From assembly GCA_029891345.1 (NCBI GenBank), contig CM056993.1:274960900-275024899 (forward strand): DNA of 64,000 bases, written 5' to 3'. The translations under genes were made by a program, and so were the position numbers. Positions 55,603-64,000 of the stretch are shown piece by piece (position 1 is the stretch's first letter; each line of letters begins with the position of its first letter). This DNA is from Dryococelus australis (taxonomy: Eukaryota; Arthropoda; Insecta; Phasmatodea; Phasmatidae). A model generated the notes under the pieces. That model made no database searches. It was not told the DNA's origin and worked only from the letters and a program-made list of their open reading frames with translations.

Positions 55603-55985
55603 ATGAAGCCTATTCTTTGTCATTTCTGTGGTAAAGCATTTAGAGCTTTGCACAGTGTGTGCCGACATATGAAGCAATTACATGCAGGATTAAACCTTCA
55701 AGTATGACATTTTATTGCAAACTTTGTAAATGCCAGTTTACTCAGAGTGATATTTTGAAGAGAGTTATGAAACATGTAGCAGTGGTTCTCTGCAACTGCA
55801 ATCAGCACCAGAGTTAGTACCACATGTACCACTGTCAGAACCACATTCACTGCAAATCGGCACTACACACACTAGGATCAGCACTGCACACACCACAGTT
55901 AGCACTGCATGCACCACATGCACTACATTCAGCACTACATGCACCACACACCAGAGTTGGCACTGCACTTACCATAAAATAGTAG
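55603..55985 (+). pseudogene. Polinton C2H2 zinc-finger protein remnant
   Basis: Fossil. MKPILCHFCGKAFRALHSVC then RHMKQLHAG is one clear finger, and FYCKLCKCQFTQSDILKR resembles a second. The 3' part is an ACATGCACCAC/AGCACTACA minisatellite. This is the first plus-strand gene of the right-hand block. Confidence 0.7.
55800..55975 (+). repeat. Minisatellite (CAGCACTACATGCACCACA-like units)
   Basis: Irregular units of 9-18 bp containing GCACTGCA, GCACCACA and CACTACA. The minus-strand Val-rich open frame is a repeat translation. Confidence 0.75.
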
Positions 55986-56039
55986 TGGTAACACATATAT
56001 TGTCAAGCAAGATGTTACACTAACCATATGCATTACTAA

Positions 56040-56690
56040 TGAAGATGAAGTTAACCCCCACTAATCACGACATGGAAGTCTATTCCCGAATACAATGAGG
56101 TGAATCATCACAGAACCATCAAATTGTGGGAAAACAATGTGTCCTACTCAGCTTGCTGGAAGAAGAGAATGGTATTCGATTCGAGAGAAGTACCGTTACT
56201 CCAAATCGCTCTAGCAACCGAAATATCAGCGACTGGCTTGAGTACTGCAAGTCTTAAAAGATGTGCATTATTTCCCTTGCAGCGATAACAAAGCCATCGT
56301 GCCACCGAGTGAAGCATTGCCAAACTCAGTGTTTATTTTCTGTGTTGTTGCATGTGAGAAACAGACTTGCATTCAAGAAAACTTAAGCATGGAATGGCAT
56401 GCAAACTTATACTGTAAGTACCTCGGCCAGACTTATTATCGCATACCCAAACAACTGATTCGCGATAATGCTAATGTGTTGGTACTGTTTCGCATGGACG
56501 ATATGAATTTGCGACATGTATACGATGACCACATCAATACCGACATCACATTACCGGATTTCAAGAGCTCTTGTTCTTTGTGCTGGAAAGACAAGTATAT
56601 AATTTTGGTGATCGTAAAAGACTGGCCTCTATATAATAGCAGGTACCGACTTGGATTCGATCAGTTCATCGTCGACCATCGAGAATGAGT
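56040..56690 (+). pseudogene. Polinton FtsK/HerA-type packaging ATPase remnant
   Basis: Fossil. The C-terminal half is well recognised: YYRIPKQLIRDNANVLVLF, MDDMNLRHVYDDHINTDI, SCSLCWKDKYIILVIVKDW and SRYRLGFDQFIV follow the Polinton packaging ATPase pattern. It would have driven genome packaging into the capsid. Confidence 0.85.
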
Positions 56691-56779
56691 AACAGCAATA
56701 TCGAAATTCGGGCAGAGTAGTCTCAATCTGTGGCTTGACAGAGACAATGACGGAGGTGTCTTGTACCAATAAACGATGC

Positions 56780-58100
56780 AACTTGCGATGCTGGTAAAAG
56801 AATAATTCGAAATGTTGGCAAACCCAAACGATCTGAAGAAGGTGCTACTTAACATTTCGCCCTCGAAACTAGTGATAGCTTCATCTCGGAATTCCGCAAT
56901 GTGTTGGCTAATCAGAGCAAATACTTTCGCACTTACCTGTCTGAGCTCGGGGCAAATATGGATCATATGAAGAATAAGATTGTTAGCGATTTGATGGCAA
57001 TAGTCAAGAACGTAATGAGTGTTGAAAGTGTTGAAAGGCAAATTACCAAAATACTGGATGTGGCATCAGCAAAAAATGATGAGAATCGAAAAGTGCTGAA
57101 ATATTCCATAGAGTATACATTCGCTACCTCATTTCCCGTCTCGCCAGGAAAATTGATATTCAAAACCATTGCAAGGACATATTGGATATCTGCAGCGAAC
57201 ACCAGGAAAGGATCGAAAAAATCATTTGTTGGAGACTCACGACCAAACCTATAAAAGAGAGCAACACTAACTATTTGTATTCAGTACGATGTCTGACATT
57301 TGCTAGCGAACTGCATAGATTGATAGTCTGATCGCTCGAAGTATTTGCTCGTCAGATAGCTAGACTTTTGTGTGACCTTAGAAATGAAGATACTGGTAAG
57401 CCTTATTACTCGCAATATTGATGTACTCAGGGAGAGCGATGGAGTCACCATAGCTATGAAGACCGAAGTTGATGATACTATTGAGCCTATAAAGAAAAGT
57501 AAAGATCATGACATACAAACAGATCGTGATGAAAGTTCGGCTGTGAATTTGGTACACAAGAAAAGGTATGGAAGAAAGCCCTGAAATATAACGCTCTGGC
57601 TCGATGGTACCTGCCATTGTACACATATCATAATAATGATACGACATTCGGTGTATACAGGCAAAATGATAATGGTTACTCGGTGCTGATGAAACAGAGT
57701 TTCTACTATGTGGGGTAATCCAAGTAGGCAATTACAAGACGCATGAAACACCTGGGCTTTACGATCTTCTAATTCGTAAGGAGCTCGGGGAGTTTACAGA
57801 ATCCAAACTTCAGGGATACAAGATGTTGCCCGAACTCATTAATGCTCTTTGCCAAAATAAAAATCCCGAGATCAGTGTTTATAAGGATGAAGATCACAAA
57901 AAATCGATATTCTTGCAGACATCTTCACTGGCCTAGGAAATGGGCATGGCCTGAAGAAGATAATCGATGACAAGAACATCGTCTACATGTTTTGGGATGA
58001 TACGAACGAACTGGTGGATGGACTACAACTACTGGTCTCTTCAAAATGGTTTGGAAATTATTCGCAAATCAGCGAGATTATATCCATGTCCAAAGAACTG
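56780..58100 (+). pseudogene. Conserved Polinton protein of unknown function (remnant)
   Basis: Fossil. The N-terminal side has NQSKYFRTYLSELGANM and NVMSVESVERQITKILD. The far end has NIVYMFWDDTNELVDGLQLL and IISMSKELKEE. These two segments match the conserved uncharacterised protein usually encoded just before the integrase in insect Polintons. Its C-terminal peptide is also found inside the palindromic element at 43.4 kb. Confidence 0.75.
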
Positions 58101-58119
58101 AAGGAGGAAGCTACATAAA

Positions 58120-58975
58120 ATGAGTTCGATAGGAATTGCCCATGAACTGCATGCGATCGCTAGGTGCAATTACCACCATCGCAAGGTCATGATTTGTGGG
58201 ATGAACGACCTGTTTGAAGTCGACCTCGTCGAGGCGATACTGTATGCTCGGGTCAACAAGGGCTACAAATACATGTTGACAGTCATCGATGTCTATAGCA
58301 AATTCGCTTGGGCCAGGCTGAGGGAAGGACATTTACCAAAGAATCTCCGTGCCAATAATGGTAAAGAATATTTTAAAGATACTTTCTGTGCACTGATGGA
58401 AAGGTATGGCATAAATCAATACGCCATGTACTCTGGACTCAATGCTAACATCGTCAAGCATTTTCACCAGACTCTGAAGGGCAATATGTGGAAGCGTTTC
58501 GTGGCGAACGGTAACTACAAGTGGATTGAGGTATTGCTGAAACTCGTCTGCGAGTATAATTCTACCATTAATTCTACCACTCGCATAAAGCTCGAAGACA
58601 TCAAGGACGACTTCCTGGTTCGGACTATGTATGTCGTTCTGAAGAGGGAGGGCCCACAGACGTCTAAAGCCAAAATCGGCGACCTGGTGCGCATCAGAAA
58701 TTCTTCTTCGAGAAAGAATTCACAGCGAATTGGAGCCCCGAACTGTTTCGTGTGCGACATATAAGCAACTATGCTCCAAGGACATACCCATCCATGGCGG
58801 TTTTTACACCGAGGAGTTACTGCCTACAAAGTTTCCAAATGTGTATTTGGCCGAGAAGGTGCTGAAACGATGTAATGGAATGGCATGGCATGTCATTTTT
58901 AGTAATATTTTTAAAAAAATATGCTGTGTTTATTTATTTATTTCAAAGATTAACCCCAAGAAAAGTAGAGATTAA
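58120..58975 (+). pseudogene. Polinton retrovirus-type integrase remnant
   Basis: Fossil. FEVDLVEAILYARVNKGYKY, MLTVIDVYSKFAWARL, LRANNGKEYFKDTF and NIVKHFHQTLKGNMWKRF follow the DDE integrase core order of Polintons. KIGDLVRIRN and IHGGFYTEELLPTKFPNVYL give the C-terminal DNA-binding part. It would have joined element ends to host DNA. Confidence 0.9.
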
Positions 58976-59059
58976 TTGTACTCCAGATTTGTAAGTGTGT
59001 CTCGTTGAAAAAATGTGAAATGGACGACATGGGAGATCTCTGGTGGAAGAAGATAAAAC

Positions 59060-59653
59060 AATATATAACTAACACAATCTATAATGTCCAATACTGGTAA
59101 AATGTGTGTTTAAGTCATGATTTAGTGGGCAATGGGCATATACCATTTTCCATTGATTGGTATGGGTGTAGCGATAATTTCTGTTACACAAGGTCAATAA
59201 TTAATTTTTGAAAGGAGGGAGGAGTTGGTTATGGCTGTGGTGTAACACATTTTATTCAGTTTTTAAGGTTTTTTTTGGGGTAAATAGGATGAAGGGTGAC
59301 GTTGGAGAGAGGATGAGGTGGATGAGATTTATGAGGGGTTGAGAGGGATGAGGGTGAGTAAGGGTTGGTGAGGGGGATATTGGAGTGACCGAGGAATGAT
59401 GGGTAGGGGTGGTGAAGAGCTGAGGGTTGGTGAGGGTGCAGAGGGTGTTGGTGAGGAGGGCGATAGATGGTGAGGGGATGGTGAAGAGGGGTCTGGTGAT
59501 GGGGAGGGGTGGAGGTAATGGGTTGTGGACATGGTTGGTGAAGGGAGGTGACCGGGGGAGGGGACCAGGTCCGGTGATCCTTCCTGGTCCACTAGACCTG
59601 GCATGGAGTCTCGAATCCTCGTCTCCTACTCTGAGGATTAAGTGGCACATACT
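59060..59653 (-). repeat. Polinton right TIR
   Basis: The inverse of the left TIR, with a long GGGTGGTGAGG-type purine tract (59280-59540). The open frames across it are by-products. Confidence 0.88.
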
Positions 59654-60085
59654 GGTAAAAGCTTCTAATATTCTTGCTTGACTGATAATTTTTCTGTTTT
59701 TGCTTCGAGGAGCTTCAAATCTGGTTTCCCTATTTTTCCATTTTTCTTGGAAATTTTTTGATGAAAAAAGTGATTTTGTGCAAAATAATTAATATCGGAA
59801 GGCGTAAAATCGGAAGTTGTTCCTTCCCTAAAAGACTTAATTCAGTGGTGTAAACAATCGGTTGCAAGAATCTGTTCTAGATCAAATTTATGTGAGCATG
59901 TCCAGGAGGAGGTTTAAGGTTAGTTTTTCTTTTAACGCATTGACGATAAATACTGCCTACTTTATATATATATATATAAATTACGAAAATACTTATATTG
60001 AAAGTAAAACAAAAACTAAAATGTAAATTTAAATAATTAGTGGGTATGGACCTCGTCGTCATTCAGTACAGCCCGATAGCAGGCA
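59654..60085. other. AT-rich flank
   Basis: Nothing recognised apart from a short (TA)n near 59963. Confidence 0.5.
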
Positions 60086-60089
60086 GCAT

Positions 60090-61990
60090 AATCGAGACAT
60101 TAGTGCCACCTAGGACACTCCGATATGGAGGGCACCGACATCACCACCTACATGTTAAAAATATAAACAAATATGGCTACCACATGGTGGCTTAGACATG
60201 AAGTCCCAGATGGCCGACATGGCATGATAGAACATAAGTAATTGGTATGGCCACCTGTTTTAAGCGAAACGATTTATGCGGAAGGTAGACTTCAACAATC
60301 TATATGCACACTTGCAGTCTTCGTTATTGGCCGTTTGTCTTTGTGTAAATACAGTATATTACTCGAGTGAGCCAATCAGGATTAAGATTCACCGATACTG
60401 CCTGTCCGTGATTCATGGGCAGACAGACAAGACGCGTAACAATTCAAATGATCCAATCACGAAAGTGGTTCTGAACTAGAATGCGTTGGAAAACAACTTG
60501 TCCTTGAATCTTTTGAGAAAATAAGGTGCCCCTAGTAATTGGGAAACAAAGTGATGTCATTATGGTGGTAGTAATGAAATCTAAGATGACACATGGAATA
60601 AGAAAGAATGGATAAACCCAAAGATGGTTGACAGGGGAAGACTCAGCATGAAGGAAAGGTGACTAAGCAAGCATGGAATTCATGATGGTGTGACGAACAT
60701 AAGTGAGATAAAATGACAGCTCGCCTGGTGGCTAGATCGAGAAATTAGAACTACCTGGGGGGTAGAGCGGTAATTTATACAATAACGCTACCTAGGTGAT
60801 GAAAATATAAACAAATGAGAAACGAAAAAAAAATATGTATATGGCGGATGGAGTGCATTCGACAGATTGAGCTATGTTGAGGGGTTTGGGGAGGGTAATG
60901 TTAATACAATGTGATTGACTGGAGGGGGTCAGTTGTCTGCTGGGTATCGTGCTGAGGGGACCTCCGGAAATGTAAGTTTTTTTTTTTAAATTAACGTACC
61001 CATGCATTTTTTATAATTTTTAAAATACTTTTTTTTTTTTTTTGGGAACTTTTAAATTTTTTTTAGATTTTATGGAGAATTTTGCGATTTTTGGATTAAA
61101 GGTTAAGGGTACCGCAGCAGGTCAAAGTTTATGTTCAAGGTCACCTGGAAGTAATATGGTGGTTGAGAAGGATATAATATGGTTGATGGTGGGTTCCAGT
61201 CCCGCGCCCTTCTAAAGCCAAAAATTCGAGATTTAAATTTTTCATGTATTTTTAAAATTTTTAAAGTAAATATATTTTGTTTTATGAAACTTTTTTAGTA
61301 ATATTTAATAAATTACATATATTTGGATTTTTGGCGAATTTGTTGATATTTTAGTTTAAGGTCAATCAAAATCATGGACACAGGGTCAAGGTCAAGGTCA
61401 CTTGGCTCGAAAATGGAGTGCGCCGACAGCACCAAATATAATATAAAAGCATAAACAAATACGACTGTTGTTTGGTGGCAAAATCGACAGCTCGCCTGGT
61501 GGCGATAACGATTATTAATACACTAGCGCCATCTAGGTGATGTACAAGTAAACATATGTAATCCAAGATGGCGGTCTCCTGCAATGTATAAACAAATGAA
61601 AAAACTGTGAAGGCTGCCTACGAAGGAATGAGAATAGACGAGGGGGAGGGAAGGGAATATTAAGACAATGTTATTGATTGAAGGGGGATGAGTCATTTTC
61701 TGGATATGGTGCATGAGGCACCTCTAGAAATGTGTTTTTAAAATATATTTTTAACTATTTTTAAAATAAACTTTTAATTGTTTTAATAATAGTATTAAGA
61801 TATTTTTCATGAGTATTCTGGGTTTTTTAATTCTTTTGTTTTCAAGGTTATAGGTCACCGGGTCAAGGTCAAATGTCATTTTCAAGGTCACGGACATCTA
61901 ACATGAAGACAAGATGGCCTCTGGCCGACTCGAATGACATAGCATGAACAGCTCCGATGCTCCGCGCCCCCACGCCCTTATCGCATATCC
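60090..61990 (+). mobile_element. Long-arm family, solo right arm(s)
   Basis: It holds repeated landmarks of the family: ATAAACAAATATGGCTACCA (60163), GCTCGCCTGGTGGC (60719 and 61490), TAGCGCCATCTAGGTGATG (61523), GACCTCCGGAAATGTAAG (60959) and CACCTCTAGAAATGTG (61709). It ends with GGGTCAAGGTCAAATGTCA and GCATGAACAGCTCCGATG at 61943. The order repeats at least twice, so two tandem or nested arms are likely. No matching left arm or coding core is seen. Confidence 0.7.
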
Positions 61991-62340
61991 GTCATAAACA
62001 TTCTACTGACATGATTTTTGATTTTGACCTTCTTATTGAAGTTACTCAACTCATTTCAATCAAGTATCAAGGATGCGTATTAACTGATGTAATGAAAGTG
62101 AATAATATCATAGCTATGAAGGACAAATCTAAATCTGAACGTCTTTCTATCCTATAACCTAGAGCGAAGTTCTGTAATTACAATACGGAGAAAGAATTGC
62201 GTTGAAATGAATGTGTTATCTTGTAAGTAAAAATACGTGGTTGTGAAATAATCAAGTAGGAATTTTTTTAACAAAAATACAAATTTGTCTTTGAAAATTA
62301 CAGTTTATACAAAATTGAATTAATTGTATTGGCAATATTG
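61991..62340. other. AT-rich non-coding DNA
   Basis: Nothing recognised. Confidence 0.5.
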
Positions 62341-62342
62341 TA

Positions 62343-62445
62343 CATGGCGCCAGGTGGATTTGAACGTGCGGCAGCAGCGGTTTTCAAGAGGATTGTGTTG
62401 TGACATGCCGGACTCTCATGCTCTAGGCCACGTTCATTCAGTGCA
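62343..62445 (-). repeat. Possible tRNA-like or SINE-head fragment
   Basis: On the minus strand CACGTTCAAATCCACCTGGC resembles a B box with following acceptor-stem pairing, and CGTGGCCTAGAGCATGAGAG resembles an A box about 60 nt upstream. The spacing is longer than in a standard tRNA and no cloverleaf closes cleanly, so a tRNA gene is not claimed. Confidence 0.3.
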
Positions 62446-62474
62446 TTTCCCACTTTAATGCGCTAATAATGGTT

Positions 62475-62540
62475 CTTTGGCGGGGAGGCGACTGGGAGAG
62501 GGGAGAGAGGGAGGAAGGGAGGGGGAGGGAGAGAGAGGTG
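62475..62540 (+). repeat. Polypurine (GGGAGA)n tract
   Basis: About 65 bp of nearly pure G and A. Confidence 0.85.
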
Positions 62541-64000
62541 TCCCGTGTCGAGTGTGTGCGTTATCCAGGGCGAGGGCCCAATTACAGTGTTAATATCCAA
62601 CATGTGACCCTCCTTCCGTTGTTCTGAATATTATATGCGAGACACAACTTGTGAAAAAAAAAAAAGTGTACTTAAAATGTTTACTCGCTCTGGTATTTTT
62701 CGACGGTAATTCAAGCACAAATACGCCTAGTAAAGGTGGTGAAAGACATTTTAGTGAATGTTTAGGTTGGTCGTTTACATTTTATGTACACGATTCACTG
62801 CCATATTAATGGGTCCTTTCGGTTTAAATTTCACAGAAAGACGAAATATCTCGACGTTTATTTAAGGCAAGACACAAGTGTCAACTAAAACTATACTTTG
62901 AAGCGGGAAAAACCAGTTTTAAAACCTCACGAAATTAATGATGACAAAATAACTTCGGAGACCAAAGGCGTGATTCCCGCCTGGCTACCTTGTGGTAGTT
63001 TCCCATGACCTTTCCGGGCGAACTGTTGAAGTTTCTTACTGATTTATTTTTCCATGACTGGTTGGCTTGTGATAAATGTTATGAAATTAGCAATAAAGGG
63101 CATGCATAAAAATAATGTACTAAGATATAAAATTATTTTCTAAAACTTCAGATTATAAAATTACAGCACACGGAAATAAAAATGCAATATTATTATCGGC
63201 AAATATATGCTGATGGAAGTGGCCACTCGACTGGATGTGTGAAAAAGTTGGACCTTGTGTGCCAGTGTCTTGTCACGTTACTTTTGTGCGAGAAACAAAC
63301 TTTAATTGAACTACAGTGCAAAACCAAACTTAATAAGGAAACTGAAATTAAGTAATCGTTCTCACGCCTCCAAGTGATGGTATATGTTTTTGCCAAATTT
63401 GGTTGAAATCAATGTGTATGTTTCAAATTTTTTTAGAAAGGAACTAAACTTAAAAAAACACACGCGCGGAAATAATTTACGGTAAGGGCCTATTAAAAAA
63501 TTCTACTTTTAAACAAACAAGAAAGGATAAATATAATTTACATATATTTAATTTATAATGCAATATGAACTTAGCTTACTCATTTTGTGAATGTATATAC
63601 ACTTTTTAAAAACAATTAACATTTTAAATATATAAAATATAATCGCTGTACTTTGTTAGACCTTTAACCAAGATACTTTTCATATGTCATTACTATAAGA
63701 CTACACAGTTTGTTTCCCGTACACTTATGGTGTACGGGAATTCCAAGGTAAATTAATTAACTTCTAGTATTACTTTAAGTACGTTTGCAAAACTTTATTT
63801 CCACGTATTACAGAGCTCTGCAACCATCTGTTATGTTCCAGATCATGGTTAGCACATCTCCGGTCCTTGGCTCTGTCCCAAATTCTGGCAGACCGGGAAC
63901 TTGCAGCCAGACACTTCTCATCCAAGTATTGTGATTGACACGCTTCCTCGCAGCACTCTTCACACACTTATCCGTCTTGACGCCTCCGTCACCTGTCATC
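62541..64000. other. Non-coding DNA to window end
   Basis: AT-rich, with a short direct and inverted CCCGTACAC/GTGTACGGG hairpin near 63717-63740. A minus open frame at 63770-63999 (Cys-containing, CEECCEEACQSQYLDEKCLA) runs to the edge and is not recognised. Confidence 0.4.

Larger units (their letters stand above)
49255..59653. mobile_element. Polinton/Maverick, broken, about 10.4 kb
   Basis: Fossil. Inverted terminal repeats begin AGAATGAACCACTTAAT on the left and the inverse of the right end begins AGTATGTGCCACTTAAT (the AG...CT ends usual for Polintons). The TIRs pair over about 0.55-0.6 kb. Inside are remnants of the hallmark genes in the usual two-block order: capsid-side genes on the minus strand at left, and ATPase and integrase genes on the plus strand at right. 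No clean 6-bp target duplication is seen. It is shorter than whole Polintons and clearly broken, with many (more than ten) breaks overall. TIR divergence suggests it is old. Confidence 0.92.

Noticed and set aside
55765-55968. Val/Cys-rich minus-strand open frame
   Set aside because: Translation of the CACTACATGCACCAC-type minisatellite.
49248-59659. A 6-bp target duplication for the Polinton
   Set aside because: The six bases outside the two TIRs (CTTGAC and GGTAAA) do not match, so no duplication is claimed.

Overview
This is eukaryotic DNA. It is AT-rich, gene-poor and crowded with repeats, and it fits an insect with a large genome, possibly a polyneopteran-type insect. The reasons are two tRNA-derived SINE families of insect type, many TA-flanked Tc1/mariner MITEs, Helitrons, an RTE-clade LINE, a solo LTR and a Polinton/Maverick. 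No bacterial operon, rRNA gene, clear functional tRNA or CRISPR array is present. The species assignment is inference.

The only convincing host coding sequence is a pair of GC-rich exons on the minus strand, at 38419-38708 and 32357-32554. They have canonical acceptors and donors, and their codon phases agree across an intron of about 5.9 kb. The protein is not recognised. It is rich in Ser, Arg, Gln and Pro and looks like a disordered region of a signalling or scaffold protein. Most of the rest of the window is probably intronic or intergenic.

Layout. 0-3.4 kb: copies of a MITE with GTTCACGGT ends (family A), a SINE and a 977-bp TA-flanked foldback element. 3.4-8.1 kb: AT-rich DNA with MITEs and a SINE with clear target duplications. 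9.2-11.0 kb: the endonuclease part of an RTE-type LINE, split by a 710-bp insertion. 12.0-16.2 kb: a piggyBac-type MITE, a mariner scrap and a Helitron with a minisatellite. 17-20.3 kb: more family A copies. 21.1-22.0 kb: a Tc1 relic split by a hAT MITE. 23.6-25.6 kb: a nearly full-length mariner-like transposon with long TIRs. 27.6-28.6, 31.3-32.2 and 60.1-62.0 kb: single arms of a long-inverted-repeat family. The one complete member, at 41.4-46.1 kb, is a 4.6-kb near-palindrome. 34.1-35.2 kb: a foldback MITE that received a retrovirus-like LTR. 36-40.3 kb: SINEs, two TIR MITEs, the first host exon and family A copies. 46.1-47.0 kb: a Helitron carrying eleven units of a tRNA-like SINE head. 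49.3-59.7 kb: a broken Polinton with TIRs of about 0.55-0.6 kb and remnants of capsid, packaging ATPase, PLA2-like, zinc-finger and integrase genes.

The most interesting observation links the last two systems. The near-palindrome carries, on both arms in inverted orientation, a peptide that matches the C-terminal end of the Polinton protein encoded just before the integrase (shared core NELVDGL). This suggests that the long-arm family is a miniature relative or parasite of Polintons. Family and gene names come from recalled motif patterns, not from searches. Where nothing is recognised, the entry says so.
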